In this document: piece by piece, positions 1 through 12,536 of the stretch
Layout of the letters: each line of letters starts with the position of its first letter
How positions within the stretch are numbered: position 1 is the first letter of the stretch
Assembly (NCBI GenBank): GCA_022385805.1
Contig: MU277699.1
Span: 240,092-304,091 of the forward strand
Length of the DNA: 64,000 nucleotides
Direction of reading: 5' to 3'
Source of the DNA: Pilatotrama ljubarskyi
Taxonomy: Eukaryota; Basidiomycota; Agaricomycetes; Polyporales; Polyporaceae
The notes under the pieces: generated by a model
Seen by the model: only the letters and a program-made list of their open reading frames with translations
Told to the model about the DNA's origin: nothing
The model's database searches: none
Made by a program: the position numbers and the translations under genes

Positions 1-2252
1 CGATGCGATGCGACGATGTTTCGTGCCAGGACGAAGGTCGCCGCTGTGAAGCTGCGGTCTTTCTCGTTCTTCCTTCCTTCTGCGCCTCTGCGCCCTGCCC
101 TTGCTCTCCGTATCGGACATTGTCGTCCGTGTCAGTATCAGTCCCTGTCTTTGCAAACGTTCCAGGTCCCTGCGCATCGCGTCCCATGACATCGTACCCT
201 GCCAGACTCGACGATGCTAGCATCAGTCTCGTGGATACTCGTCAAGTCTGCGTACATCCTGCGCCCGGTCTCTTCAACACGCCGCCCCTACTCCAGGTTG
301 CACCTCTTAGTCATCCGCTGCACCATCAGCATACGGCATCGTAATTGAATATCGTAGTCACGCCTCAGGCTCGTCGTTGCTGGTCAATCGCTCGTGTTCC
401 TTCCGTGCTGCAGCCTTCGTGACCGACTGACCACGTTCTTTAGATATAGGACTGCGTCTTTGCGGATGCACGACGATGGCATAACTTCTCTCTGAGCATT
501 TGTGCCGTCCTTCGCCTTCGATTACGGTTTCTTCTCTTCTCTTATCATTCCCCTGCAGCTCTGATGACCACCCCTCGAACGTCGCTCGCCTGGGGAACTA
601 CTCGGTGGACACCCTTCTGCTCCTTATCAGTGCCATGGGTCACTCCCGGGGCTGCCGCCAGCCCATATCGTTGGTCGTCTGGAGTCACACCTTGGAAGTC
701 CTGATCAAGGTCCGGGAGCCTGGCGCGTTGTCGAGGCCACTAGTCGTCCGCGTCATCCCTCAAGACTTCCGACCTCGCCGCAATTGTGCTCCACTGACGC
801 TGGTGCCAGCCTGCCAGGGCCTGTTTAGCTCCCCGATGCCCGAAGCTGTCTTCGGGAGCTGGGCTCTGGACCACGACTCCTCGTGCGACCTTCTAGCCGC
901 AAAAGCTCTAGACTCTCAGGGCGTGGCTCCGAGCAGTGCGGTAGCGGGCTGTTTCGCTCCTCGCTGTGGGCCGACATAGTATCCGAGATCTCCACAGACG
1001 GTCGCGTAGATCGGCGACCAAGTTCGAGTCTACTGACGCATGCTGTCCAACTCAGGAAGAGATTGCTCATGGACGGAGAGTGTCGTGTGCGGCACTGGCC
1101 AGGAAGCTCGGGATAGATTCTTCTGTCAGAAGCGGCGTAAGCGTGATAGTGTCCCGGTCGACAGGTAAGAATCACTTCCTTTACCTGCCATCAGGCCTCC
1201 CCTTAGCGCTCCCGAAGTTTCCGATGTTGCAGCCTCCTGGTGCGACGCGCCTTGTCGACCGGTTCCACAACAAATTGGTGTGTCACTTAAACATGATTTT
1301 CCCGCGTCGTGTTCTTTACCCACCCCTCGATCTCTTGCATAGGCTACGGAATGTCACGATCCCCGAAGGTCAATCGCTATATCCCATGCCTCGCTGTATT
1401 CCGACTAGTACAAATTCGGGTCACCCATCATGTCTACCTATGGGCCTGCCAGCTTTGCGACGACAAAGCCCTCTGCTGCCCTTTGATCAGAATGGAAAGT
1501 AAGTCCGCATGTGCGTAGTATCTGGAAGCTTGATAATAAATATCTGTCGATGTTGCTAGCACGTGCATATGAAGCCCGCCTGTAGCACCCTCGAAGTACA
1601 AGATTCAAAGTTAAGAGCGTCACGCGTAGCACAGTCACATTACTGGGCGGCATGGACTCGAACGAAGTCGTGGCGCCGGATGTCGATGCTCGCCGGACGT
1701 TTCCTCCGAGCCCCTGCCCAAGGCGCGCCGTCGACATGATCTGCCAGGGTTAATTGGCAGCACCTCTCATGAAGCATCTCTTGTTGAAGATGAGTGGCTG
1801 ATCCGCCTTCGTCGATCTCCTTTTCCCTCCCAGTAAGTAACTCACGTCGTGTAGCGCATTTGACAGTGACGGGAGCCGAGCCCCAGGCTATGGTAACCTG
1901 AAGTTTATATTCGCGAGCATCACCTCCCCAGACACTTACCGTATCCTCCTAACCACCGCATTAGACATCGGTGCCAGATGCTGATCGAGCCCAAAACAAT
2001 GTTTCCGACCGCCTTGTGCGCAGAGGTATGGGTCCATGTTTGTCCCCGTAGTCGAAGAATCGATCGAAGCGCTCTAGACTCGCATGGGTATACCACAATC
2101 ACAATCCTCATGCCAAATGGTGGCTGGGACATCGAACCGGGAGGTTGGCTCAGGCCTGTCACCAGGAGTCGCGCGTCTCCGACTCGGAAAGAGGGAATAG
2201 AATACATTATACTAGTACAACAGTATGCCCAACAATGAGAAACGAAAGCCGT
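1..2252. other. Left-edge region without a recognisable gene
   Basis: I recognise no conserved protein here. Several medium open frames exist on both strands, the longest plus-strand one at 500-979, and donor-like GTAAG motifs occur near 1165, 1500 and 1833. A spliced lineage-specific gene is therefore possible, but no domain, signal peptide or consistent exon chain could be assembled. Part of the right end is downstream of the H4 stop and may be its 3' UTR or terminator. Confidence 0.4.
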
Positions 2253-2722
<470 letters not shown>

Positions 2723-3072
2723 GTCGATAGATTTGTAGGAAGATGTAACGGAAAGTAAGGAACTGTTCTTCGGGCTCAAGAGCGTGAAGAGAGTAGAGGT
2801 GTGGCGAGGGTGAGTGAGGGACAGCGGCTCCGTGCCCTGGGTACTTAACGAGTGTCGCGCGTCAATCACGTGGTCAAACTTTATTTTGTTTACGGCTCTC
2901 AACGCGTCGCCCACGTGATCGCGTCGCGCCGGTGTTTCCTGCGACGCGCCCGGTTAGCGCCCGTGTATAAGTATCGCTTGTCTCTTTCCTCGATCCACTC
3001 CCATCCCGCCCAAGTCTCTCCCCGCCCAGCGCCTCCAAGCTCCATTCACACATCCCGTAACAAGCATCTGCA
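2723..3072. promoter_or_regulatory. Shared divergent H4/H3 promoter
   Basis: This 350-bp interval separates the two histone start codons. It contains the octamer CGCGTCGC at 2903-2910 and 2920-2927, and its reverse complement at 2941-2948. The first copy overlaps ACGCGT (2902-2907), the MluI cell-cycle box core. Two CACGTG palindromes lie at 2867-2872 and 2912-2917. A TATA-like TATAAG at 2966 is about 105 nt before the H3 ATG. S-phase regulation is expected for core histone genes; assigning it to these motifs is inference. Confidence 0.75.
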
Positions 3073-3651
<579 letters not shown>

Positions 3652-5392
3652 CTTATTTATTGACTAGACTGGTTTGCGGACTGTATGAGTACTGTATCAT
3701 TATTCCTTTTCGCCTCCCACCTTGCGCCTCAAGTTGGGTTTGCCCGAGACGGCGCTGCTACGGTATGAACAATTACAGACTCCGTGAAGCCAAGCGTGAG
3801 GCCTTGCGGGACCGCGGAGTATACACGTGCAGTAAATCTGTGATGTTTAGGCGCCCAGCTGGCTCTGCCGCGGCAACATTCAACGTCGTCTGTACCGTCG
3901 TGCTGCGATGTTGTTCTATGCCTGAAGGGCAATCGTGTCTACCCAACCTGCGATCAAGACAGTCGCTTCGCATGCTGCAGGCGCTCACGATGCTGCGGGC
4001 ACAGCGACATTTGACTATTAATGTATAGGCGATTGCAGAGGTTCACGCGCTCACATCCGGTAAAAACCCACGCGTGCGGTCATCGAGCAAGGGTCTCGCA
4101 TGCCTATGATGTGCAATGTATGCTCAGCTATCAAGTGAGTAGAACCCGCGCCTCCACGGCCTTGCTTCCTATTCTCATACACATGCGCTATATTCGTCGC
4201 GGTATGATGCCGAGATGCCCGGTTCTACACGAAACGAAATGCAGGTCGACCACGCTTTGCTGAGATCCTATATCCGGTCCACTTGCGATGAGCATGACTT
4301 TAGCATTCAGGTGCTCGCGGCGCTTGGGCAACACTCCTTCCTTCGAGATGATGCCCAGGTGAGTATCGACGTCCTTGGCGTTCGCAAACGCCTTACGAAC
4401 GTCGTCCTCTCTGTAGGTGTACAATCGAGCAGTCGCTGCGCCTCCCATGACCTGCGTGCCGAGACGGCAATCTCTAAATTGGTCGGACGTCAGAACTACC
4501 GCATCGCAAAACGGCCGACATAACTCACGTACGGTATAAGGAACGAGCTTCACGGAGCCTGGGCTTTGCTAACCCTATTCCTAGTCCTGCAGATTAAAAT
4601 GCTCCTACACTCACGCTGCACACGCGCTCGCTTAATGCCGACATCTGTCTTCATACTTCTCAAGTGAGTAGGGGTAGACGGGTGCATAGAGCAGCTCTCA
4701 AAGGCACTACTAAGCTTCGAGCTTTTATAGCACATGCGGGGATGAGAGAACTTCATCCCAATGCGATCGAGAGAATTGCCGCTTGCCGCCGCAGTGCGAA
4801 CATCGATCGTGGTTAGAACACCACTGTCACCTTCGACTTCGTTTGCAGCTGCATGAATGAGGTGCAGAAAAAGCGAGGGCTTCATTTTCCCGCAGCTATC
4901 TTCAACGCGGCCTCCGAACGGGGTTTGCTGCTACAGGCGTGCGTCTGCATGACGGCATAGGGCAGTCTGCATTCCCTTCGCTGACTATGGCGCAAACACG
5001 CGGGGATCAAAGGGCCGCAAATCTGGTCGATGCTTTACCCGCCTCCTGAATACTGATAGCAGCTACCACGACTGCCTGCCATTCGGCGGCCTTTGTGGTA
5101 TCGCTGCCGGACATGGTCCGGCAATGCAGGTGACGAAGAGCTACGAATGAGAGCCTTAAATCTCATCCAAGTATCTGCGGTATGAGAGCTTGATGTTCCG
5201 GTGCCTGCTTCGCACACCACAGTCCGCGAGGGTTTTAGCTACTTCCCTCGGTGCGTGTGTGCGAGGTACGTTTATATGCAAAGCTATAAATCCGCGAACC
5301 CATCACACCTCAGATCGCGCCTGCCGCACTCCCTTGTGTCCCATTCTCCTCTATACCGAAGGTCGGCAACTCAGAAGGATCCTACGCTCGAG
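3652..5392. other. Intergenic region with a possible cryptic gene
   Basis: Apart from the separately listed candidate at 4100-4520, I see no recognisable gene. The first part holds the H3 3' flank. The last ~150 bp precede the secreted lactonase gene and serve as its promoter and leader. Open frames on the minus strand at 4188-4553 and 4550-4885 show no domain that I know. Confidence 0.4.
4100..4520 (+). pseudogene. Possible spliced gene fragment, degenerate MYND-like start
   Basis: Two plus-strand introns with good signals are visible: a donor at 4135 (GTGAGT) and a 58-nt intron at 4359-4416 (GTGAGT to CTGTAG). The exon before the first donor reads MPMMCNVCSAIK. Its CxxC followed by AIK resembles the first half of a MYND zinc finger. 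After the first intron no frame restores the expected YCxxxC and HxxxC ligands. The next exon encodes RSYIRSTCDEHDFSIQVLAA and opens into the second intron. This could be a decayed MYND gene, a divergent real gene, or chance. Confidence 0.25.
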
Positions 5393-7027
5393 ATGAAGTT
5401 TGAATTCGCTGTCGCAACCGTGATGCTCGCTGCATCGGCACTGGTGTCGGCGGGTCCGTTCCAGGCTTTGCAGCGGTTGGTCAAGTTCGTCGAGACTCGC
5501 CTGGACACTCAAGGCGCTATCTACTGTGAGTGAGGTGCTGGTCCCGCTTATCCCTTTCACAGCCTGACCTATAGTGTGCAAGTCATTACCAACGATCCTA
5601 CCGAGAACGTGATTATGACAGCGAGCATAAACCGCGACGGAACTCTGGTACGTCGGTCTCGTAACTCAGGCTTGCTTTCGGACAAGTTCAGAGTCGTGCG
5701 TTGTCTTGCAGACTCTTGCAGGAGCAGTCGCAGCAGGCGGTCGTGGGCTGTCCGGAATTCCTTCGCCCATTAGTCCAGACTCGATATTCTCGCAAGTAAG
5801 CCTCTCTAATCGCAGCCTCCCCCGAACAAGCTTCTCACGCTGCGTAGGGAAGCATTCAAGCGTCTGCCAATGGTCAGGTCCTGGCCGCCGTGAACGTAGG
5901 TGTCTCTGGGGGCAGCAATTGCGCGGGATTCTGACGAGTGTTTCTGTAGCCAGGGTCGAACACGATCTCGCTGTTCTCAATCAATCCGAAGACACCGACC
6001 GAAATCACCCCGACAGGCGATCCTGTCTCTTCCGAAGGAGAATTCCCCGTATCGGTGGCGTTCAATCGCAATGGCACCCGGCTTTGCGCTCTCAACGGGG
6101 GAGCAGTGGCTGGTGTCAAGTACGGCGTCTCCTTCCAAGTGATTTCGTCTTCAGTTGATGATCATTTAACGAATAGTTGCTTCAATGTCGACAAAAAGCT
6201 CGGACTTGTATCGATCCCGAACACGCTCCGTAGCATCAGCCTCAACAAGACAACACCTCCTACTGGTCCTGCAGGGACCGCGAGCGAGATCATATTCAAC
6301 GACGACGAGACGAAGGTCATCGTGTCTGTCAAGGGCTCGCCGCCAAACACCATCGGGTTCCTGGCTATCTGGGATATACAGGAGGACGGCTCGCTCTCCC
6401 AGGACTTCGTCAAGCTGCCTACGGTTCCCGGAGCTGCCGTGACCTTCTCAATGACTCCCATTCCCGGAAGGAACGCGCTCCTGTCCACTGACGCGTCAAT
6501 TGGTTTTACGGTGTTCGACCTTGACGACCCGAGCAAGTCCACGCTCACTCCAATTCCGGGGCAACAGGCGACGTGTTGGTCTCAGTTCAGCCAGAAAACC
6601 GGCACTTTCTTCCTCACGGACGTCACCACCTCCATCCTCACGGAGGTTGCAGTAGACGGCAATCTCAAGGGCTCAATTGTGAAGGTGCGTATATACGGTC
6701 CATGCTGACGCTTTGGGCGCCTGAAGACTTTTCCTCGCTGTTCCCCAGCAATACCCGCTAGGTCCCGGGGCGGGCACGATCGACGACACAATCGCTACGA
6801 TCAATGGTAATGAGTACGTACCGCAGTGGCAGCTCATATTAGCTATGCCCATGCTGAAGGTGCCCGTCCATCCTTGCAGCTTCCTATACGTCTTAGCTGC
6901 GAACTTCACATCCGTCGATGTGCTTTCCCTCAAAGGCCGGGGGCAGGCTGAAAGGCTTGCCAGCCTCGACTTTGGCCGCTTGGCAAAGCTAGCGGGAATC
7001 CCAGTCGGTGAGGAACTCAATTTTTAA
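5393..7027 (+). CDS. Secreted lactonase-fold / carboxymuconate cyclase-like protein
   Basis: Begins with a classical signal peptide (MKFEFAVATVMLAASALVSA), so the mature protein should be exported. After the first intron (donor at 5526) the chain reads AIYFITNDPTENVIMTASIN, then GAVAAGGRGLSGIPSP, SSEGEFPVSVAFNRNG and LCALNGGAVAGVKCFNVD. These repeating strand-turn blocks match the seven-bladed lactonase / 3-carboxy-cis,cis-muconate cyclase-like family that is expanded in wood-decay basidiomycetes. Several introns interrupt it. The last exon ends at 7025-7027 after VGEELNF. The mature protein is about 400 residues. In basidiomycetes such proteins are abundant extracellular proteins of unproven activity, so cyclase or lactonase function is not shown. 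The ATG was chosen because it starts the signal peptide. Confidence 0.82.
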
Positions 7028-7719
7028 GCTATCGAGTGTCCAGGGAGCGCTGATATCGCCCGCTCAGACCCCTTGAACCTGCAAGGAATGACGCGCTTCC
7101 TCGCCCAGTAGAATATAGAGCGACATCTCACCGCACCGAGCGGAATGGAAGGTTTGCAGAGTCGGCTGGAAGTCCCCTCGCTTTTACATCGTCAAATTCC
7201 GCGAGTGATATATGCTGATGCCCGCGGAAGCTGGCATGCCACCGACAACTCTGTCCCCTGCGTATAACTTGTCAAACGATGAATGACTCGGAGCGCAGAA
7301 TGGCTCGTTGCACTATACGTTACTCCAACGTAGCTGTGGCTCGCCTCGGGCGGAGTATCTTGAATGTGGCCCGGTCGACTCAGAGTACTTGGGGAAGCCT
7401 CACAAACCACTGCCGCATCACATAAGGGACCAACTTCTAGGACGTCGCGGAACTACGCTCGGCCGTAGCGCCGCCGCTTTCATACGAGTGCACTCGCATC
7501 CAGACAGACTCGAACAACGTGGGATCAATCAAGTATTTATTACTCGCATGCGGTAGGTATAGCGTAGACTAGAGCACATAAGTAGCATATTATGGCATAC
7601 GACGGCAGGAGCGACTCGGAGGAGACCATTACAAGTACACGCTGAACATGTTCGACAGTGGACAATGGATACAATTATCTAAGGATGAAACATCGCAGGT
7701 AGCTTGCACGATGCCTCAG
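7028..7719. other. Convergent intergenic region
   Basis: This lies between the 3' ends of the secreted propeller gene (plus) and the first coiled-coil gene (minus). Only short open frames without recognisable domains are present. It presumably holds both 3' UTRs and terminators. Confidence 0.5.
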
Positions 7720-9798
7720 TCAGTGGCTGAGCGAACATTGGATAATACGGTATGTACTCACATGGCCCATGAGCGCCCCGGCCTGCTGCCCAAACCAGTG
7801 ATAGAGGTTGTGTAGGCCTAAGATCGTCTCGAAGCCTTCGACGCCCGCCGCGGTGAGCTCCCTTATGCGCGTGTTCGCTAGAGTGGCCATCTCCGCATGC
7901 CTCTGGGTGAGCGCAATGAGCTGGCCGCCGAGGTTTGTCATGCGGATGTGCAATGAGGCGACCTCTGCCCTAGCCTCGTGGCACTGAAGGCTCTGCTCGA
8001 CTCGCTGCCTCTCGGTGTCCTGCATCCTCTGCTGGATGTCTTGGATCTCAGTCTTGTACTGCAACAGACACGCGGATCAGCTCAGTTTGGATGGGAGAAG
8101 CAATTAGTTGGCGAACCTGCTCAATCTGGCGCTCCATGGCACTCAGATTGCGTGCGAGTTTCTCGTTCACCGTCAGTGCCTCTGAAATCTGCCGCTGAAG
8201 ATCGTGTTCTCTGCGCTCAGACTCCGCGACCTTCTCCTGAAGGCTCTGCGTCTTCCTGTTGTACTCGGCGAGCTGTTGCTGAAGGGTCTGCTCGGTCGTG
8301 TCCCGCGCTCGATCCTGCACACACTTGTCAGGATGACTCATTGTTCTTGTCTCAATGACCTACCCTCTCGCACTGCTGCGTCTCATAAGTTTGCAACATC
8401 TGCTGGGCGCCATCGAGTACGCGACGGACGCTGTCAAGAGAAACGACGGCAGAAGACGGCCCGTCGGAGAGCAAAGACGTCATAAGCGGCTGCAAGGCAG
8501 GTGAGCATGCACTTCACTCTTCAGTGAAGAACTTACTGTCGGGGTTTGCGGATCCTGCGAGTCGACCCGAGCATGCGGGGCCTGGGTTGGCTCCGACTCC
8601 TGCATCGTCACATCTTCTGGTTGGCCTAGGTATGAGAGTTCAGAGGGGTTGCGCCCAAGTGCACGACGGGGTCGGGCCTCGGTGGTCGGCGGAGTCGGGA
8701 GGACGTTCCTGGAGAACATGCGTGCGGGGGTCATCGGACCAGCAAAGTCTGCAAGACTAAACAGAGACAGCACTGTCAGGCAATGTACGGTGACAGAGCA
8801 GGACTGATACCGACGTCGGAGCCCGTTGGAGGGTAGGCTGACGAGCAAGCATCGGAGAAGACGATGGGGTAGCTGTTAGGCAGTCAGTATGCTAGACGGC
8901 CATCGGCATCTCGCCGCATGCATCATACTTCTACGCACCGCGAGCCATCTGGAGCTGCTCTTCGAGCTCTTTGCACCTGCTTTCGAGTTGCTTGCAGCGT
9001 TCCCGAGACTGATCACGCTCTGTCACGGCGACATCACGCTCCTTCCTAGCGGTGGCAAGCTCTTCCATGGCAGCATTGAAGTGTTGCGTGGCGGTGTTAC
9101 GTTCATGCACGGCACCATCGAACTTTTCTTGCAGGTCGAGGATCATGTCATACAACTACAAAGGCTCGGGGGTCAGATAGGTATCAAAGAAAGAGGGGAC
9201 GTGCACCGCGCCTTTTCCTTCGTGGTCGCCTTGAGGGTGTACACGTTGAGCTCGATGAGATCCGTCCTCTTGCGCAGACTGGCGGCATCGGGGAGGTCGG
9301 GGAGCTTCGATATCTTCTCGATCCTGCCGCGTACGCCTGTCAGCACGAAGACACGTGATCAAGGTGCGAACAAAGAACGACTAACACCTCTGCAAACCCT
9401 TCGCTGAGCCGTCGTAGTCCATCCGGGGCGAGACGTATGAGGCGGCGTAAACCCTGATACAAGGTGAGGCTAGAGAAGCAAACACAACGAGGATTGACTC
9501 CACTAGATCCTTCAAGAACTTCTTGATGCACGTCCTAGACATCTTTGTGATAGGTTCGCCATTGGCAGTCATCATCTCAAGAACTGCGGACATATGCACG
9601 TCAGTATCAAGGGCGCAGATCTGTCAGGTCAGAAATCGCACCTTCTTCCACGAAAGCGCTGGGATCAAAGGGAGCAGGTCCCCTCTGGCAGAAACGGTGC
9701 ACGACCCCTTCGTGAGACGATTGTCAGCTGCAGGGTGCATTGGGAGACCGTAGGGGGTACGCACGATCTGGATATGTCAACTTGCTTGTTCGCGCCAT
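7720..9798 (-). CDS. Coiled-coil protein 1 of unknown function
   Basis: Not a family I recognise. The start at 9798 reads MARTSKLTYPDR. Splicing continues it as VVHRFCQRGPAPFDPSAF, VEEVLEMMTANGEPITKMSR, CIKKFLKDL, then QGLRRLIRLAPDGLRRLSEG and RIEKISKLPDLPDAASLR. From about 9155 a long charged coiled coil begins (NTATQHFNAAMEELATARKE, ERCKQLESRCKELEEQ). A Ser/Pro-rich disordered stretch follows, with VLPTPPTTEARPRR near 8690. A second coiled coil (TLQQQLAEYNRKTQSLQEKV) ends near HNLYHWFGQQAGALMGH. About eight exons give roughly 500-550 residues. The stop at 7720 is the simplest choice; splicing at the GTGAGT after MGH is possible. The architecture suggests a scaffold or DNA/cytoskeleton-associated protein, but this is only inference. 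It lies in tandem with a similar gene upstream. Confidence 0.7.
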
Positions 9799-10528
9799 GA
9801 CGAATTGCTATGGGGAGTTGAGAGCCGGGGGGAGACTGGGAAGAGGCAGAAGCAGCAGGAGTGAGTGGCAGAGCGAAGAGGGGAATGGGCTACTGTAATG
9901 GGTGATAACGTTGATGAAATACAACGAGCGACGACAAAGGAACGACCGTGAGGCAAAGAGCGAGTAGCGCCAGGCTACCACGCGTTCGAGGACCAGCTGG
10001 TGGGGAGAGGAAAGGAGCAAAGTCCTCGTCCTCGACGCAGGTACTCTTTATCACTTTGAAGGCTCCCGTCGGTACCGACGTCGATTACTCATTCATAATA
10101 GAACAATACCACTTTCACGAAGGACGCGGAGAAGTCGTGCGGGGAATTGAGATTGACTACATTGCCTCGCACCTCCGTCCAAGATACCGGCGCGAAGATG
10201 CCGCATCGAGGCTCTCACGAGGCCTCACGAGTCTGACAAGTTCAGTAGACATCGGGGTGAGAGACAATAAGGCGTGGGATCGTCCCGCCGCTTTCCTTTC
10301 CTGAGTCAACGGAACGCGCAGAGATGGTGGCCGAGGAGCTTGCAAGAGCTACATATACGCCGCTAACGCACAGTGCCGATAAGGGATTATGCCACACGTC
10401 AAGATCCCCATCTGCGTTCTACCAGTCAGTACGTATGAAGCAGCATCTGAAGAAGTTTGACTTACGGAGAATGTCCTACCTGAGGAGATAATGTAACTGT
10501 ATGAGCCAACGACCGATCGATGATGATC
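9799..10528. other. Spacer between the coiled-coil genes
   Basis: About 730 bp containing the promoter of coiled-coil gene 1 and the 3' flank of coiled-coil gene 2. The open frames here lack recognisable domains. If the GTGAGT near 10530 is used as a donor, gene 2 would extend a few dozen codons into this interval. Confidence 0.5.
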
Positions 10529-12083
10529 TCAGTCACTCACCGCCGCTCGAATCCTAGCCACCAAGTCGGTGCCTTCCTGTTCCCTCCTCGCCGCCTCAAC
10601 TTCCAATCTCCCCACCACGCCTTCCAACCTCTCAATCTCACGTCGAGAGCCCGTGAGGGCGACCGCAGTGACGAAATGCTGCCTCTGGTAGAGGTCCCGC
10701 TCTCCTGTCAGCTCTTCATGCCGTCGATGCGCCTCGGATAGCTCTTGCTCCCGAGCTGCGACCGCGTCCTTCTCGGCCTGCGCGCACAAACACTGTTGCA
10801 CGGCGATCTCCTCTTCGAGCTCGGGGATCTGCTGCAAGTTACGTGCGTCGCGCTCCGCCCCAGCGGCGATAATCGCTCGTGCGTCCTCCAGCTCACGTTG
10901 CAGCTGCAAGCGCTGGTGATGTCGGGCATTAGCCTAAAGAAAAGTGGAATAATCCACCCAAGATGCACCTGTCGCTTGGCAACTTGTGCCGCTTGCAAGA
11001 TCCGGGAGAAAGGGTTATCTGTAGCACCAGCGTCCTTGTCCTGCTCTGAACGCCCGGGATCGCCCTGGCCGGAGGGTTGAGATGGGCCGGACACAGGCTC
11101 CTCCCGGATGGGTTCCAGAGTGGCAAATGTGAGTGCCTCCTCCGCATTGTGAGAAGAAGACGCTTCGGATGCGTACGAGACCTGGCGTGAAGGCGGGGAT
11201 ATCGTCGTCGGAGGTGTCGGATAGCTCTGGGCTGGCTGAGCGCGCTGCGGAGTTTGCGGGTTGGCGCTTCTGAAAGGAGATAGAGCACACAGATGAGATG
11301 GACATGGCGCCCCATGGACAAAGGCACTTACGAGGGTCCTGCGATGGCGTTCTGATCGTCGTTCAGAGTCAGGAAACGATTGACGTCCTCCTCAACCTCC
11401 ATGGACTCGTCAACGCCCGAAGTCGGCTGGCCGGCGGGGGTGTCAGGCATCGGACGTCCGTGACCAGCACGAGCGTCCGTGCGCTCCCTCGACAGCCTCT
11501 CCATTCGGTCGGTCAGCGCTTCGTTCCTCCCCTGCACGGTCAAGAGTTCCTTCCACAGCTACAATGGTCATGGAAGGTGAACTCTACAGTTCGGAGTGCA
11601 CGATCGGACTCACCTCGCGCTTGGGCACATCCTTCAGGTCCCCTAAATAGGTCTTGTAGTAGTCACCTACGGCCTTGGGGTGCGCGTCGGCTGGGAGGTC
11701 GGTCCGAGCCGCACGTGTTCTATAGTGTGAGGTCAACCAGCGCCTAGCAGAGTACACGAGGAGATGACAGTCACATCTTCTTCAATTCCTCTTGCGGCCT
11801 GTACCTGTCCGGCTGACTCTCCCGCCGACGCAGAAGGTGCTTCTTGGCCTACTATAGTCGGGATGTAGAGGGAGATCCAGAGGAACGGCACGCAACGAGT
11901 AGGTTCAATTGGTTTTCGACGTAATGCGGGAGCCGCTTGGGCGGCGTTTTCCCGATTGCGCGATGCTGAACACAAACTGGTCAAGAAAGGAGATGGGCGT
12001 TGCGTGAAGACAGAGGCGAAGAGGGACGCACTCCGCTCGACCATGTCTCCCTGCGAGAACGAGCCGCTGCCATTGCGTCGCAA
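10529..12083 (-). CDS. Coiled-coil protein 2 of unknown function
   Basis: Not a family I recognise. The clearest exons read ESQPDRYRPQEELKKM, RWLTSHYRTRAARTDLPADA, YYKTYLGDLKDVPKRELW and QGRNEALTDRMERLSRERTD. A disordered acidic and Ser/Pro-rich segment follows (ESMEVEEDVNRFLTLNDDQN; SYPTPPTTISPPSRQVSYAS). The C-terminal coiled coil starts near 10905 (LQLQRELEDARAII, REIERLEGVVGRLEVEAARR). The order is the same as in the gene 2 kb downstream: globular N-terminus, PTPPTT-containing linker, coiled coil. I infer diverged tandem paralogues. The 5' end is uncertain: ATGs at 12083 and 12044 share a frame, and one intron in this model would be only about 31 nt, so the first exons may be modelled wrongly. 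The 3' end (stop at 10529) is also uncertain. Confidence 0.62.
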
Positions 12084-12536
12084 GCTGGTGAAAAGTCCTG
12101 CAGGCCCTGATCAGCTACGCGGATCACCGACAGAACGACGTCGACGTACTATCCTTGGTCGTCGTGGTGCGGACCATCCTGAGTGGAGAGACCTGGAAGG
12201 ACGGACAAGAAGTTCTGGGTGGTGAGTGGCTCGGAAGTAGCAGGAGAAGCGTATTTAAGCTGTTAGGAGCAAGCTCTTCAATCAAGATCACAAATGGAGG
12301 ATACGTCTTCTGCGATGGTCAAGCCCTTCACAAGCGGCTCATGGGCCTTGTTGTATTTCTATGGCCGTACGAATGAGCCGCTGGCGCATTAGATAGTGAA
12401 TGCCAATAAGCTGAATCTGATGTATGTCTATGATCCTACAAAAGTCCGTGGCAACCCTGCATACAATGGTAAGTGACCCGCGATCAAGCTGAGCGGCAAC
12501 GACTCACAAAGGAATGTAATAGAAAATAAAAACCCG
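12084..12536. other. Intergenic region
   Basis: About 450 bp between coiled-coil gene 2 and the 3' end of the lipase gene. It should include the gene 2 promoter. I see no gene in it. Confidence 0.5.
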
